Of a stretch of DNA of 64,000 bases, positions 18,501 to 24,605 are shown in pieces. The notes beneath the pieces are model-generated. The model was not told the origin of the DNA. It ran no database searches and saw nothing but the letters and a program-made list of their open reading frames with translations. The translations under genes and the position numbers were made by a program. Each line of letters starts with the position of its first letter. Within the stretch, counting starts at the first letter, position 1. The DNA comes from Arenicella xantha (GTDB lineage: Bacteria > Pseudomonadota > Gammaproteobacteria > Arenicellales > Arenicellaceae): positions 1,025,457 through 1,089,456 of the forward strand of contig NZ_QNRT01000001.1 in assembly GCF_003315245.1 (NCBI RefSeq), read 5' to 3'.

Positions 18501-20861
18501 TTTGGTTCGACCACTGCCATCATCTGCACAGTAAGCTGGCGTCGCAATACCCGCACTCGCTGCCGCTGTATTATCCGCTGGAGGATTTGACGGATCAAAA
18601 TTAGGCAAGCCAGGGAAGCCACCAATGAACTTTTCGCCGCCTAACGAAGCCGCACTTAGAATATTAAACGTGTCATTAGTCTGACAAATTTTCTCACTGG
18701 TATCGGCATCGCTATCAATGTCATTAGTATCGGGCAAGTCAGTGGTAAGACCATTTAAGCATCGTAAATCAGCTGTATTCTGCTGAGTAGACTCTAGAAA
18801 ATTTTGTACCCCACCTTGCGCTAATACCCCAGCACGAACCTTGAGGGTAACGCCAAGTCTAACCGCTGTCGCAATACCGAAGTCACCAGTTGCGTCACCG
18901 ACATTGTCATTATTTCGGTCCGGTCGAACTGGAAAAGTAAACGGGTTATTAACCGGTAAATCGCCAAGCTGACCACCGAGCTGAATTGCTCCGGCTGGTG
19001 CGACATTCTGCCAGCTCCAGCGCAACATCGTCGCATTCGCCGCCGTACAGGTATTCCCAGCATCACCGGGCGCAATTACCTCTAAGTTTGGCTCAACGCC
19101 AATCGGTTGAGTATTGACAGTATCAATAGCGTTACGTGGGTCATCAAGACCAATAAATCCCAAGGTATCCCAAGATACAAACTCTAATTCTGGACTCAAA
19201 CAATCCGTGACAGTTGGATTTTGCGCACCAACCGAGCTGGTGTTGTCTTGCAAGAAAGTAAATGTAGTGGTAAACGGCTGACCGGGCTGTACTGCCGATG
19301 GCATCGCTTTAGCCAAGCTAATATCAGTGGAATCCTCGACAATAGTGACGGTTTGACAAGCACTCGGATCACTTACCATTGGGTCCGCGGTAATTTGATC
19401 GGTAGTCACGGTAGCACAATTCTCAAACGTGCTTGGTGGCGGCCCAACGGTCAACGAGGGATCGTTTGTCAAATGCGCCACAGTGAACATTCCACCATCA
19501 AACCCTGGCGGTACTGGCGTGGTGAACTCGACTCGAAAACCAGTGGCGGTGGCTGACAATAATTGAGAAAAACCGTTAGCCAAGCCAATCATGCCATTGT
19601 AGCTGGTTAATAAGGTGTTACTTGGTAGCTCGATAATGTTTGCTTCAACAGATTGATCACTCCATCCGTCATGCACCAAAGTTAACGGTTCAATCTCCAC
19701 CGGGAAGACATCTTCAAGCACAACATTAGTCTGCTGCACATTAGTTTTTGAAGTGTCGAAAGTAATGTAATACTCATTGCGCGCACCAACTCCAACCGAG
19801 TCACGTTTAACAGTTTTTTCAAGGTCTGCATCCGGTGTTGGAACATCTAAGGTACTTTCAACCGAAGACGTACACGAATTCGGACACGTTGCAGGGTCAA
19901 TGTTATCGCCGTTTAAATTCGCAGTATTAGTAACGGTCTCGGCAATCGAAAAATCGGCAGACGGATACTGCACTGCTAACCTAACCACCTGACAGCCATC
20001 GGCGGGATCAAACTCAGTCACACCAAGGCTAGCAAAGTCGAAGCCCAATGCTGGGCACGCACCGGTTGTCGGCAGCACGCTGTTCATCAAATTATCGTTT
20101 CTTAACGTTGCACCAACCACTGTCGCGCCAGTTTCGCAAACATCGCTCAACACAGGGTTTTCTAAGATGATGGTGCCGGTTCCAATGCCAGCTGGACCAT
20201 TTGGGCATATCTCAATCCGGTACACCACATCATTATCTAATGCAGGACCTACTGAGCCCCCAGGAACGGATACTCTTTTAGAGATTTCCCAATTATTGCT
20301 AGGCGGATTTAGCGTTGGACTACTGGTCGCCGATACCGAGCCGACATTCGCGACGCTTGAGGTAGCCGTATTCACTAAGGTACTGGGTAAGCCGCTTGGA
20401 AAGTCCGCTAAGTCGGTCGACAATGCTCCAACGATTGTTGCGTTAGCAGAGTCTCCGTCAGCAAGCACATCAGGCGACGGCAAATCGATGGTCACAGTAT
20501 TAGTAACCGGGTCGTGCGTACAAGTGTAGATATTGTCAGACACTAAACAGGTTTCAAAAATAAACCCTTCTGGCAGCGGATCGGTAAGCGTAAATTCGCC
20601 GCAGTCATTCGGCGGTGTGCTAACAATGCTGCAGTTCCATTGCAACTGATATTCAAAAGCCTGACCTAGCTCAAGTTCAGTCAATGCATTATTAGTTCCA
20701 AGCTCTTGAGCTTCTTTAACCAACGAGCTTGCGGCTTGACCATATACTAACGGCGTAGAGAGCACTGAGAAAAGCATCACCGTAAACAGCAAACCGAATT
20801 TAACCTGAAGACTAGTAGCTCGCGCTACTGCGTAAGAGTTATCCGAACTTAATACGAGCAT
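7374..20861 (-). CDS. Giant exported repeat protein: DUF11-like, 16 SdrD/B-type repeats, C25 cysteine peptidase
   Basis: Single open frame of 4495 codons. Residues ~1-45 look like an export signal. Residues ~50-1010 contain DUF11-like segments (EKTVKRDSVGVG, SLAKAMPSAVQPG). About residues 1015-3618 hold 16 SdrD/B-type repeats, each with a calcium-loop motif such as WLDVNGDGVQDAGEPP followed by GQYNFNGLPEGDYRVQVDL. Then come a beta-sandwich (~3624-3720), a very basic Lys/Arg/Gln linker (~3724-3770), a signal-peptide-like stretch at 3772, and a C25-type caspase-fold domain (~4140-4490) with likely catalytic His4368 (FFGHSSTNQW) and Cys4402 (VTQWGCWNAY). The protein is expected at the cell surface or outside as an adhesin/peptidase. 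It heads the run giant, small Tat-like protein, S8 peptidase. The internal signal suggests the frame may be a fusion or may make two products. Confidence 0.88.
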   Translation of the reverse strand: MLVLSSDNSYAVARATSLQVKFGLLFTVMLFSVLSTPLVYGQAASSLVKEAQELGTNNALTELELGQAFEYQLQWNCSIVSTPPNDCGEFTLTDPLPEGFIFETCLVSDNIYTCTHDPVTNTVTIDLPSPDVLADGDSANATIVGALSTDLADFPSGLPSTLVNTATSSVANVGSVSATSSPTLNPPSNNWEISKRVSVPGGSVGPALDNDVVYRIEICPNGPAGIGTGTIILENPVLSDVCETGATVVGATLRNDNLMNSVLPTTGACPALGFDFASLGVTEFDPADGCQVVRLAVQYPSADFSIAETVTNTANLNGDNIDPATCPNSCTSSVESTLDVPTPDADLEKTVKRDSVGVGARNEYYITFDTSKTNVQQTNVVLEDVFPVEIEPLTLVHDGWSDQSVEANIIELPSNTLLTSYNGMIGLANGFSQLLSATATGFRVEFTTPVPPGFDGGMFTVAHLTNDPSLTVGPPPSTFENCATVTTDQITADPMVSDPSACQTVTIVEDSTDISLAKAMPSAVQPGQPFTTTFTFLQDNTSSVGAQNPTVTDCLSPELEFVSWDTLGFIGLDDPRNAIDTVNTQPIGVEPNLEVIAPGDAGNTCTAANATMLRWSWQNVAPAGAIQLGGQLGDLPVNNPFTFPVRPDRNNDNVGDATGDFGIATAVRLGVTLKVRAGVLAQGGVQNFLESTQQNTADLRCLNGLTTDLPDTNDIDSDADTSEKICQTNDTFNILSAASLGGEKFIGGFPGLPNFDPSNPPADNTAAASAGIATPAYCADDGSGRTKAPCVAQAMKDQPFDYRIRLSNDGNVPLSNYVVYDVLPNTDTAGSDTGISEALAGVSRASTWEPQLMGPVTLASANPTVAAELTNAVIEYSASATSCRPELSIANDLGGSGWQPGCVDDWTETPLADAITFPEGYASVRAWRVYVPFSGNAWPVGDPFNPTDEDIIISLDMLSQADAPASDYVAGDLQIAWNNIAHRATNANDDARLLSAEIVKTGIITPAEFPLQSSGLRIGNLVWLDTNNDGIANAGEQGLFDVTVQLWVDVTGDGPSADDTLFDSMQTDAQGHYLFDDADIANRDNLGIPAGNYYVVIPNAQTGSFVLDDNYSSTTDEPNANSNLDNDDNGAFTSDDLVTPLPAGFDGIYSGTVNLALGEEPVDEQLRNDDAADDDADFFDDNDSNVSVDFGFYRLRLGNHVWLDEDNDGIAESGEPAIANLQTQLYLDDGDGIFDPNLDQLLVTDTTDAQGQYLFDGLDEGNYFIAIPEGQSGLTAGGDPYSTDTLQSSTPTSAAGTALATDNEDDGAPGTFGSLVPATYASVSTLLNLTVGGAVTGESDTSSNGVTGSSATDTSDANVELTENIAADIAFPDTNSYLSADFGFVPDVSLGSTIWVDTNGNGVQNSGEGAIAGATVTLLDSAGTPIDGDLGLAGVQLVQTTTDAAGQYHFNDLVPGTYRVSVDLSTSPILNIDDYLPTPTQVAAPNNNNQLDSNIDYSADTNLADLVHISGPITLLAGTEPSNERDPINATGTGVSTDPDQPNQAGLADNAGNMTLDMGFVPPVSLGSTLWVDDNEDGIQSAGETPVENATVTLLNSDGTVFDSDPYTAGVQSLTTVTDADGQYNFDGLPAGNYRVQVDLSTANNANAATLVPTPRQVADPDAAGPSQNANDDSNIDTGFDTNTTDQIHTSGIVTLTPGAEPLGEVDSIGTPGPDQPNQGLVASDDPDANGNMTVDFGFIEPVSLGSTVWFDSNGDGVQTLGEAPIVGVSVTLLNAGGSVYDSNPATAGIDALTVATDAQGQYHFNGLPEGDYRVQVNLTTATSHTGAMLSPTPLQTPDPDAPGAGQDSNTDSNVDLTAPGHNPAANIYQSGVVSLSIGGEPLLAVESDPIGVPGSDQPNQGAAQLDANGNMTVDMGFFAPVSLGSTIWNDSNADGSQDAGEPAIQGATVTLLTAAGTPVDGDPNVAGVQLVTDVTDIDGQYNFDGLIPGDYRVQVDLSMVTDSDDYIPTPLQVADPDAAGDDNTDSNVDVAFDTNANDLIHTSGIVTLTVGGEPAGETDPIGAGGADQPNQGLSTADDPDTSGNMTVDMGFIKPVSVGSTAWLDVNGDGVQDAGEPPIVAAQVTLLNADGSVYDSDPNVAGVQALTDLTDTQGQYNFNGIPEGDYRIQIDLSTASNSNASALVPTPAQVADPDAPGLGQDNNSDSNIDQLFDSNPVDLIHTSGVITLSVGGEPLNEVDPIGTPGADQPNQALTAADQPDANGNMTVDFGFIEPVSLGSTVWLDSNTDGRQDDNEPPISGALVTLLNGDGSVYDRDPVATGIQALTATTDSTGQYNFNGLPAGSYMLQVDMSGVTGAGSISPTPSQVADPENNDNTDSNIASVDQNGSPAITSDDLYRSGVIDLRLGTEPELEVDPIDGVNDNGPVIDQPNQGGLIDSNGNMTVDFGFFQPVSLGSTIWEDLNGNGIQDAAELAIEGATVTLLDSAGLAVTGVTPVVSNASGEYHFNGLLPGDYRVQVDLSTVVGGADLKPTPLQVADPDLSGDPSEDSNDDSNIDFAFDTTGSNSISDQVHTSGIITLAPGTEPLSETDSIGVVGADQPSQDLTGVNPDSAGNMTLDMGFVRPVSLGSTIWQDENADGSQGDGEPAIVNATVTLLDAAGAPVDGDPYTAGVQIVTTVTDAEGQYFFNDLAPGDYRVQVDLSTVVGGGALIPTPLQVADPDVFGDPSADSNEDSNIDLGFDPNLADQIHTSGVITLTAGGEPVGEADPVDLIDGNGDVDDQPGQTAANPDNSGNMTVDMGFYAPVSIGSFVWQDSNGDGLQDANEPPLAAAQVALFVETTPGSGVFVAASQVGGAPVTAVTVGADGLYEFTNLPPGNYRVQVTPPTGFFPSPVQNTADNDDTANDSNIATEPSVGVFESGVFEVTSGAEPNETGSGTGRGDNQDGIDGSAEDLSGNMTIDFGFVPPASLGNYVWLDLDMDGVQDANEDGIANVTVNLYQDTDGNGVIDGAELTTPVATAVTGLNGEYLFPRLQPGVVYQTGVDVSSLPVGLVQTYDEGDGVGATDSLSDPIVLDPKEFHETADFGYAPAAGLGAVGDTIWVDANDDGVQSPGEPGIGNVTVSITPPTDVDLGAGLGVAITTVTDSSGRYLFPNLPLDESYIVEVDTNTLPLGYVSGPSNLGDPDVRDGNSATADNQTTVTITPANPINLDLDFGYLPPADQNNSIGDTLWIDVDQDGNGPATAGDGSDLTEPVLHGVTVTLIQDNGDGLYNPADDTVFATTVTDATGMYLFTGIPDGDYIVVVTDQNNVLAGLNQTVDSDDPANPGAFVAVTPNRSFVDDLGVGIATPVEDLDQDFGYVSSNTAGGDGVIGDTIFFDSNGSGAPDADEGLEGVVVELYGPGPDGVIGGGDDVLISTTTTDANGLYLFTGLDTSDTGANPGTDYQVVVVTSTLPNGGTGWTNSVDPDTSGTGDSVSVTTLTTTTPIDLDQDFGYVGDGDNAITGTIWPDTNGNGEQDEAGSLGGVTVELQDQNGNVIATTTTDTDGNYEFAGLPDGVYVVVVTDDDNVLNGFEHTDSPNGLTDTSDETSKDDTGYVVDLDSLGLIADPVIDNTGDFGYVPSITNPISLGLFTSSVDEAGSVRFDWSTQTEVANIGFNVYAQVDGDWIVLNPRLIASYGDAVSVQSYHFSAVTDATVFALSDIDLTGKETLHGPYVLGQSYGVIADRQAIDWQSEKAIREANKAERKAKREAQQRQRSLKRKQRRESKQQETSMFYKLLNQSVTVLLTAIIPTAHAAEGEDLVNLQTTEVGIHYISVADLAEFGVDLIGENAADLALSNRGNDVPIQVTGGAVVAADSQIRFIAEQLDTLYTGTNVYTLRLESGAALPMNIDTTAISSRAKVANSYLRTAKFAPQSSYSFTSPNPSDAFYAKRMIAIGEAASENVTLNLKNVAVGGNSGTTKAKLRVGVWGAANQAGVKKDHSVSVKFNGVSVASKEFDGLRGEQLEASLQEVREGINVVGLTLPLDTGYAFDAVNLDDVTVEYPSKFVAEDARLSYASNFSRFRIDGFKPTDLPNGKDDLVIMRQDTLSSVAVIDGNGKKASCNSSVCRIEVAGSGAAAQYYVATSNSMYSATPVALPLADDISSGNANYLIISHPDFIGSAGNFHLENLATELQSEMGSVDIVDVESIYAQFGDHIFDPQAIRDYIQFAHNNRGTKYVLLVGGDVYDYRNFENQDATSFIPSIYYATGNNITFAPVDAKYVDLNDDNVPDLPIARLPVRTTAQLGVLMGKRAAYLNRDYAGTALLVADGYDQAQQYDFGSDANEIEQDYLLNFQVEKAYVDQLGTSAARAKVKQQIESGITLTAFFGHSSTNQWSFNGLFTGPDAAGLNNVGKPTVVTQWGCWNAYFVSPNEDSMGHRFMMEGDRGAVAVMGASTLTDANNERELARLVFDRLANGERLGDAVTNAKQDYALENPDDLDVLLGWTVLGLPELIVN
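10005..17815 (-). repeat. Coding repeat array of 16 SdrD/B-type modules
   Basis: Sixteen modules begin with a [L/I]G[S/N/D]..W.D.N.DG..D..E motif. Modules 3 to 10 are the most alike, about 150-170 residues each, sharing a second conserved half (PTP.QVADPD, DSNID, IHTSGI.TL, DQPNQ, GNMTVD.GF). The array drives strong base-level similarity along nearly 8 kb. Confidence 0.85.
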
Positions 20862-21459
20862 GATTTATCAAACCTTATTATCTAGAGTTATCTTCAACCG
20901 CAAAAATTGCGGCCTATATCCTTAACACTCAGTGATTCGATATGAAAATACGGATCGCACGCTGAGCACAAAGGCAAACTTGTAACTCAAGCAATCGCTA
21001 CGGTCCGGCAATCAATGCCATGAACACGTTCTACAATCTATAGCCGCCACTTGAGTCGCTAATGCGAAACAAAAAAATCCATAAGGCAAATTTTGCACAA
21101 CGCGTATTGCCAACCCTTAACGCTTTTAAGCGTTACTTTTATTGTTATTCGCTCATTTCGAAAAGGAATATATAACATTACATATCAATAAGATAGAGGC
21201 GACTCAGGCGCAAATGTAAAGCTTTGTAACAAGTGTCAATCAACGCTAAAAAACATTTATTTTCGCCACTCATAAACCAACGCCAACCGCCTATTTTGCA
21301 GGCTTACGGCTACCGTATGAACAGTAAATAGCCTTTTAATAGACAAGATCAGAGTGAGTTCTCTGAGCGAATATCTGGGTCGATAAAACCACAAGAGGTG
21401 AAACAGCTATGGTTTCGAATGGCAGACAAGAGTCACTCCATCGACTCTAGGAAACAGTA
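20862..21459. other. Noncoding stretch upstream of the giant gene and downstream of trmB
   Basis: No convincing gene is present. It should hold the promoter and 5' leader of the giant gene (reverse strand, ATG at 20861) and the 3' end of trmB. Bases 20966-21036 on the plus strand weakly resemble a c-di-GMP-I (GEMM) aptamer (see findings). Bases 21060-21300 are AT-rich. Confidence 0.6.
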
Positions 21460-22149
21460 CTAATTTTTCTTAAAAACCAAATCCCACACGCCATGGCCTA
21501 AGCGAATACCGCGCGCTTCATATTTTGTGTCTGGTCGATAAGCTGGCTTATCGACATAACCATGTTCATGTGTGCTGGTATTTTCTAGATCGGTGTTGGC
21601 GGCGAGAACTTCAAGAATATGCTCTGCATAATGCTCCCAATCGGTCGCCACATGAATCGTGCCGCCTGGTGCCAAACGCTGTACTAATGCCGCCACAAAC
21701 TCCGCTTGAAGTAAGCGACGTTTATGGTGGCGTTTTTTATGCCAAGGGTCAGGAAAAAAGATTTGCACACGGTGCAGTGATCCTTCTGGCACCTGCTGCT
21801 CTAACACTTGTACCGCGTCGTCCTGAGACACACGTACATTCTCTAAGCCGCGCTGTTTCACCTGCACCAACAAGCTGCCAACACCCGGTCGGTGCACTTC
21901 GACACCAAAGAAATTAAGTTCAGGATGCTGCTCGGCCATGTCTGCCAAAGACAAACCATTGCCAAAGCCGATTTCCAGAACAGTCGGAGCACTACGCGCA
22001 AATAAGGTATCGAATGCCAATAGGCTATTACTCAAATCAACACCGTGTGTTGGCCAAAGCTGCTCAATCGCATTACTTTGACCGGTGGTTAATTTGCCTT
22101 CGCGCCGTACAAAACTACGAATGTGGCGATGATGCTGCTCGTCAGTCAT
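21460..22149 (-). CDS. trmB: tRNA (guanine-N7)-methyltransferase
   Basis: TrmB methylates G46 in the variable loop of tRNAs, using S-adenosylmethionine. The 229-residue protein has the SAM-binding loop VLEIGFGNGLSLADMA, the diagnostic FFPDPWHKKRHHKRRL, and IHVATDWEHYAEHIL. The ATG at 22149 gives the canonical N-terminus MTDEQHHRHIRSFVRREGKL. It lies on the same strand downstream of the HprK-like gene with a 119-base gap, so it may have its own promoter. Length and motifs are typical. Confidence 0.95.
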   Translation of the reverse strand: MTDEQHHRHIRSFVRREGKLTTGQSNAIEQLWPTHGVDLSNSLLAFDTLFARSAPTVLEIGFGNGLSLADMAEQHPELNFFGVEVHRPGVGSLLVQVKQRGLENVRVSQDDAVQVLEQQVPEGSLHRVQIFFPDPWHKKRHHKRRLLQAEFVAALVQRLAPGGTIHVATDWEHYAEHILEVLAANTDLENTSTHEHGYVDKPAYRPDTKYEARGIRLGHGVWDLVFKKN

Positions 22150-22268
22150 GGTGAATCAATCGGTATAAGAATCAAGGTTCGGGAGCTTGCCACGTGGCAG
22201 CTGATCCTGCAATCACTGCAGCGGCAAATATACACTCAAACTCGCTAGACCGGCCGATTAGCCAGTAT

Positions 22269-23114
22269 TTAGTCGAGCACTAAGGCTTTCAATTGCTGCG
22301 CGAATGTCTCAGGTAAGCAATCGAAGCCGCCGTACTCTAGCGAATAACACGGCGTGTTTCGAATCAGCGCCATCATCGCTCGAAAGCCATGCCCATCAAG
22401 ATTGCGCGCATTAACGTGATTTGCCATTAAGCGCATTCCAGCTTCGGCGCTAGAGAGCTTAGCAAAAGAAAAATCTGCATCACTGCGGTATTTAGGAAAC
22501 ACCAATAAACCGACCTCTAAGCCAGCGCCCGCAACAGTTACGCTGCCCAAACTTTGCACCGGCACGGCATTGGCAAAATCACCGTGTTGCACCAAGTCGA
22601 GATGCTCAATTAAGTGTTCCACCGCCGACAAGCCATGCGACTTAATCTGAATCGGGCGGGCAATACCTTGCAGGTGCTGGTCATCATCTATCAAGATTAG
22701 TTCGTCGGTAACATACGCAAATTGCTTGGCCGCCAACCACGTCGTAAAGCTGCTCTTACCTGCACCGCTATTAGCCGGAATAATAATAGCTCTCCCTTGA
22801 TGCGCCACTGCCGCTGCATGCAAGCAATGCGCTGCACGACTGTTATCGGCAATGTGAAACACTATCCGATCGGTCAAATGGTATATAACATCACCAGTCT
22901 TTAGCAGACGTTGCGTTGCTCCGTTGGAGTGATCAACCAACTCCCACGCCTGTTGCGTTGCATCGTGCGCCAAGCTAAGTTCAGTACCTTGACTAGCTGC
23001 CACTGACTGTACCGGCATGGCCGACAGTGCTAGTTCAATTAACGCCACCGACGCCACATCGTTGGCGCATACGGTAAGCTGAACCCCCGCCATGTCTATT
23101 AGCCAACGCTGCAT
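22269..23114 (-). CDS. HprK-related serine kinase-like ATPase (HPr-rel-A type)
   Basis: The 281-residue protein resembles the C-terminal half of HPr kinase/phosphorylase. It has LHAAAVAHQGRAIIIPANSG leading into the Walker A loop ANSGAGKSSFTTWLA, and YVTDELILIDDD as the following acidic motif. It lacks the N-terminal half of true HprK, and no HPr gene is nearby. The gene sits 7 bases downstream of a PqqD-like gene and behind a nucleotidyltransferase. This combination matches the annotated 'HPr-rel-A' cassette (recalled family name) and resembles maturation genes of some lasso peptide clusters, where a homologue phosphorylates the peptide. Substrate unknown; the secreted triple-repeat protein in the same operon is a candidate. 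Confidence 0.82.
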   Translation of the reverse strand: MQRWLIDMAGVQLTVCANDVASVALIELALSAMPVQSVAASQGTELSLAHDATQQAWELVDHSNGATQRLLKTGDVIYHLTDRIVFHIADNSRAAHCLHAAAVAHQGRAIIIPANSGAGKSSFTTWLAAKQFAYVTDELILIDDDQHLQGIARPIQIKSHGLSAVEHLIEHLDLVQHGDFANAVPVQSLGSVTVAGAGLEVGLLVFPKYRSDADFSFAKLSSAEAGMRLMANHVNARNLDGHGFRAMMALIRNTPCYSLEYGGFDCLPETFAQQLKALVLD

Positions 23115-23121
23115 AAGCGAA

Positions 23122-23403
23122 TTAACCTGACACCACTGCTTGAATTACCCCTTGCTCCAACATATCGCTCACAGTCGCAATCACATCTGGCTCAATCTGC
23201 GCTGCTTGGTCTGGGTACGCCTCTTGCAAGCTAGTAATAATGGTAGCCAACGAATACTCACCAGTGAGCAGCTGCCAAACCACGGTCGATGGACCGTTTA
23301 AATGCAAAGTGGTGGCGGTGTTCGGGTTATAGACGAGCAGTTCGCCATCCATATCCTCCATTAAACAATCCGGCACTTGCCGGTATATTCCGTGCGTATT
23401 CAT
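23122..23403 (-). CDS. PqqD-like carrier/chaperone of the HPr-rel-A cassette
   Basis: The 93-residue protein has the PqqD layout: an N-terminal beta part DGELLVYNPNTATTLHLNGP, then STVVWQLLTGEYSLATII and a helical C-terminus IATVSDMLEQGVI. PqqD-family proteins bind a precursor peptide and present it to a modifying enzyme. Here it lies between the HprK-like kinase (7 bases) and the nucleotidyltransferase (17 bases), consistent with one complex. No radical-SAM gene is nearby, which separates it from PQQ or sactipeptide loci. Confidence 0.85.
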   Translation of the reverse strand: MNTHGIYRQVPDCLMEDMDGELLVYNPNTATTLHLNGPSTVVWQLLTGEYSLATIITSLQEAYPDQAAQIEPDVIATVSDMLEQGVIQAVVSG

Positions 23404-23420
23404 AGGTTGGGTATTGTACG

Positions 23421-24533
23421 CTAGCCGCCAAGCAAGGCGGAAAAGATTCTTCGGCTAAGCCAATTAGCGACCCGCAACGGATGCCGAACCCACTTCACCA
23501 TAAACAGCGATCGATCTGGGTCAACACCGTAATACAAATGCAGCCACCAGTCGGACGGACGAAACAACAGCGTTAGCCGTTCTGACATAGGTCGCTTAAC
23601 ATTTAACGCATTACGCAAAGACCCCATAATTTGACCAACTCCTGCGACTATTTTGATCGGCATCGGTGCCAACTCAGCCAGCAGTTGCGGCGGCAATGGA
23701 GTCAATAAATGCAAACAGCGCAACGTGTTAATTACGTGCGGGAACTCGCTACGCAGCTGATCAAATCGACCCGCCTCTAGCACCTTGAGCGCTAAACCAA
23801 TAACGTCCATCACGTTAATCAACTTAAGCGTGGCACTCGGATGTAAGCCTTCTAAGTGACGCGCTACCTGATGCAACATTCGCACATCATCCAGCGCGCT
23901 AAAAGTTAAGCCGTCCCACTCGATGGTTTGCATATGCGCCGCATTGCTTGGGTAATAAAGATGGCCAGGCACCTCGCGTGAAATACCATCATGGTGTAAC
24001 TCGACACTACATATAAACCCATCGATAGTTTTGGTAGCGTTGGGCAGCTGATGCATGTCGCGCATAAAACGGCTGGGCTGCGCGTCGGGCATTGAGTAGC
24101 CTATTTCACGTAGCAATTCTCCAGACCGATTTAAATCCGCACGTGGCACTAGCAAGTCCATGTCGCGCATGGGCCGCAAATAAGCATCACCATATAAATG
24201 CGGAGCTAGCGCAGCACCTTTGAGTGCAACATACGGAAGATTTTCGCGCTTAAATACCGCATCGATTTCCTGCAAAGCTTTATGGCGTGCTTTAGCCGCG
24301 GCGACATGGCGCATTTTCAGCGCTTTGAGCGGCGCATTAAGCGCTTCCGGCACCGGCAAGTGCAGCTCGGTCACATGCTTATTGGAAAATCCAGACAGGC
24401 CATGTATTTCAACTTGGTCAATCCACTCCTGCCAATCTTGCACATTCAGCAGTAGGTCACGAACGTGCTCGCGGCCTTCGCTGTCGATATTGAATTGCGC
24501 TAGGGCCGCAACGGAAGTTAGAGGAATATGCAT
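23421..24533 (-). CDS. NTP_transf_5-type nucleotidyltransferase family protein
   Basis: The 370-residue protein has the nucleotidyltransferase core VALKGAALAPHLYGDAYLRP followed by MRDMDLLVPRADL. The MRDMDLLV stretch supplies the metal-binding aspartates of the polymerase-beta-like fold, and a helical C-terminal half follows. Members of this family occur in peptide-modification clusters together with PqqD- and HprK-like proteins. The gene lies between the triple-repeat secreted protein (72-base gap) and pqqD-like (17 bases), all on the reverse strand. It probably transfers a nucleotide or similar group; substrate not identifiable from sequence. Confidence 0.82.
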   Translation of the reverse strand: MHIPLTSVAALAQFNIDSEGREHVRDLLLNVQDWQEWIDQVEIHGLSGFSNKHVTELHLPVPEALNAPLKALKMRHVAAAKARHKALQEIDAVFKRENLPYVALKGAALAPHLYGDAYLRPMRDMDLLVPRADLNRSGELLREIGYSMPDAQPSRFMRDMHQLPNATKTIDGFICSVELHHDGISREVPGHLYYPSNAAHMQTIEWDGLTFSALDDVRMLHQVARHLEGLHPSATLKLINVMDVIGLALKVLEAGRFDQLRSEFPHVINTLRCLHLLTPLPPQLLAELAPMPIKIVAGVGQIMGSLRNALNVKRPMSERLTLLFRPSDWWLHLYYGVDPDRSLFMVKWVRHPLRVANWLSRRIFSALLGG

Positions 24534-24605
24534 AGTGCGAGTCTAAACCACTTAACGCAAACCTCAAACCCGACCGGCAAAAAGCTGGTCGGGCCACAAG
24601 CCCAT

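Noticed and set aside
7374-20861. Many shorter open frames on both strands across the giant gene
   Set aside because: They are shadows of a repeated, strongly biased coding sequence and carry no recognised domains or ribosome sites.
22269-23114. True HPr kinase/phosphorylase
   Set aside because: It lacks the N-terminal half and no HPr or phosphotransferase genes are nearby; the PqqD and nucleotidyltransferase partners point to the HPr-rel-A cassette.
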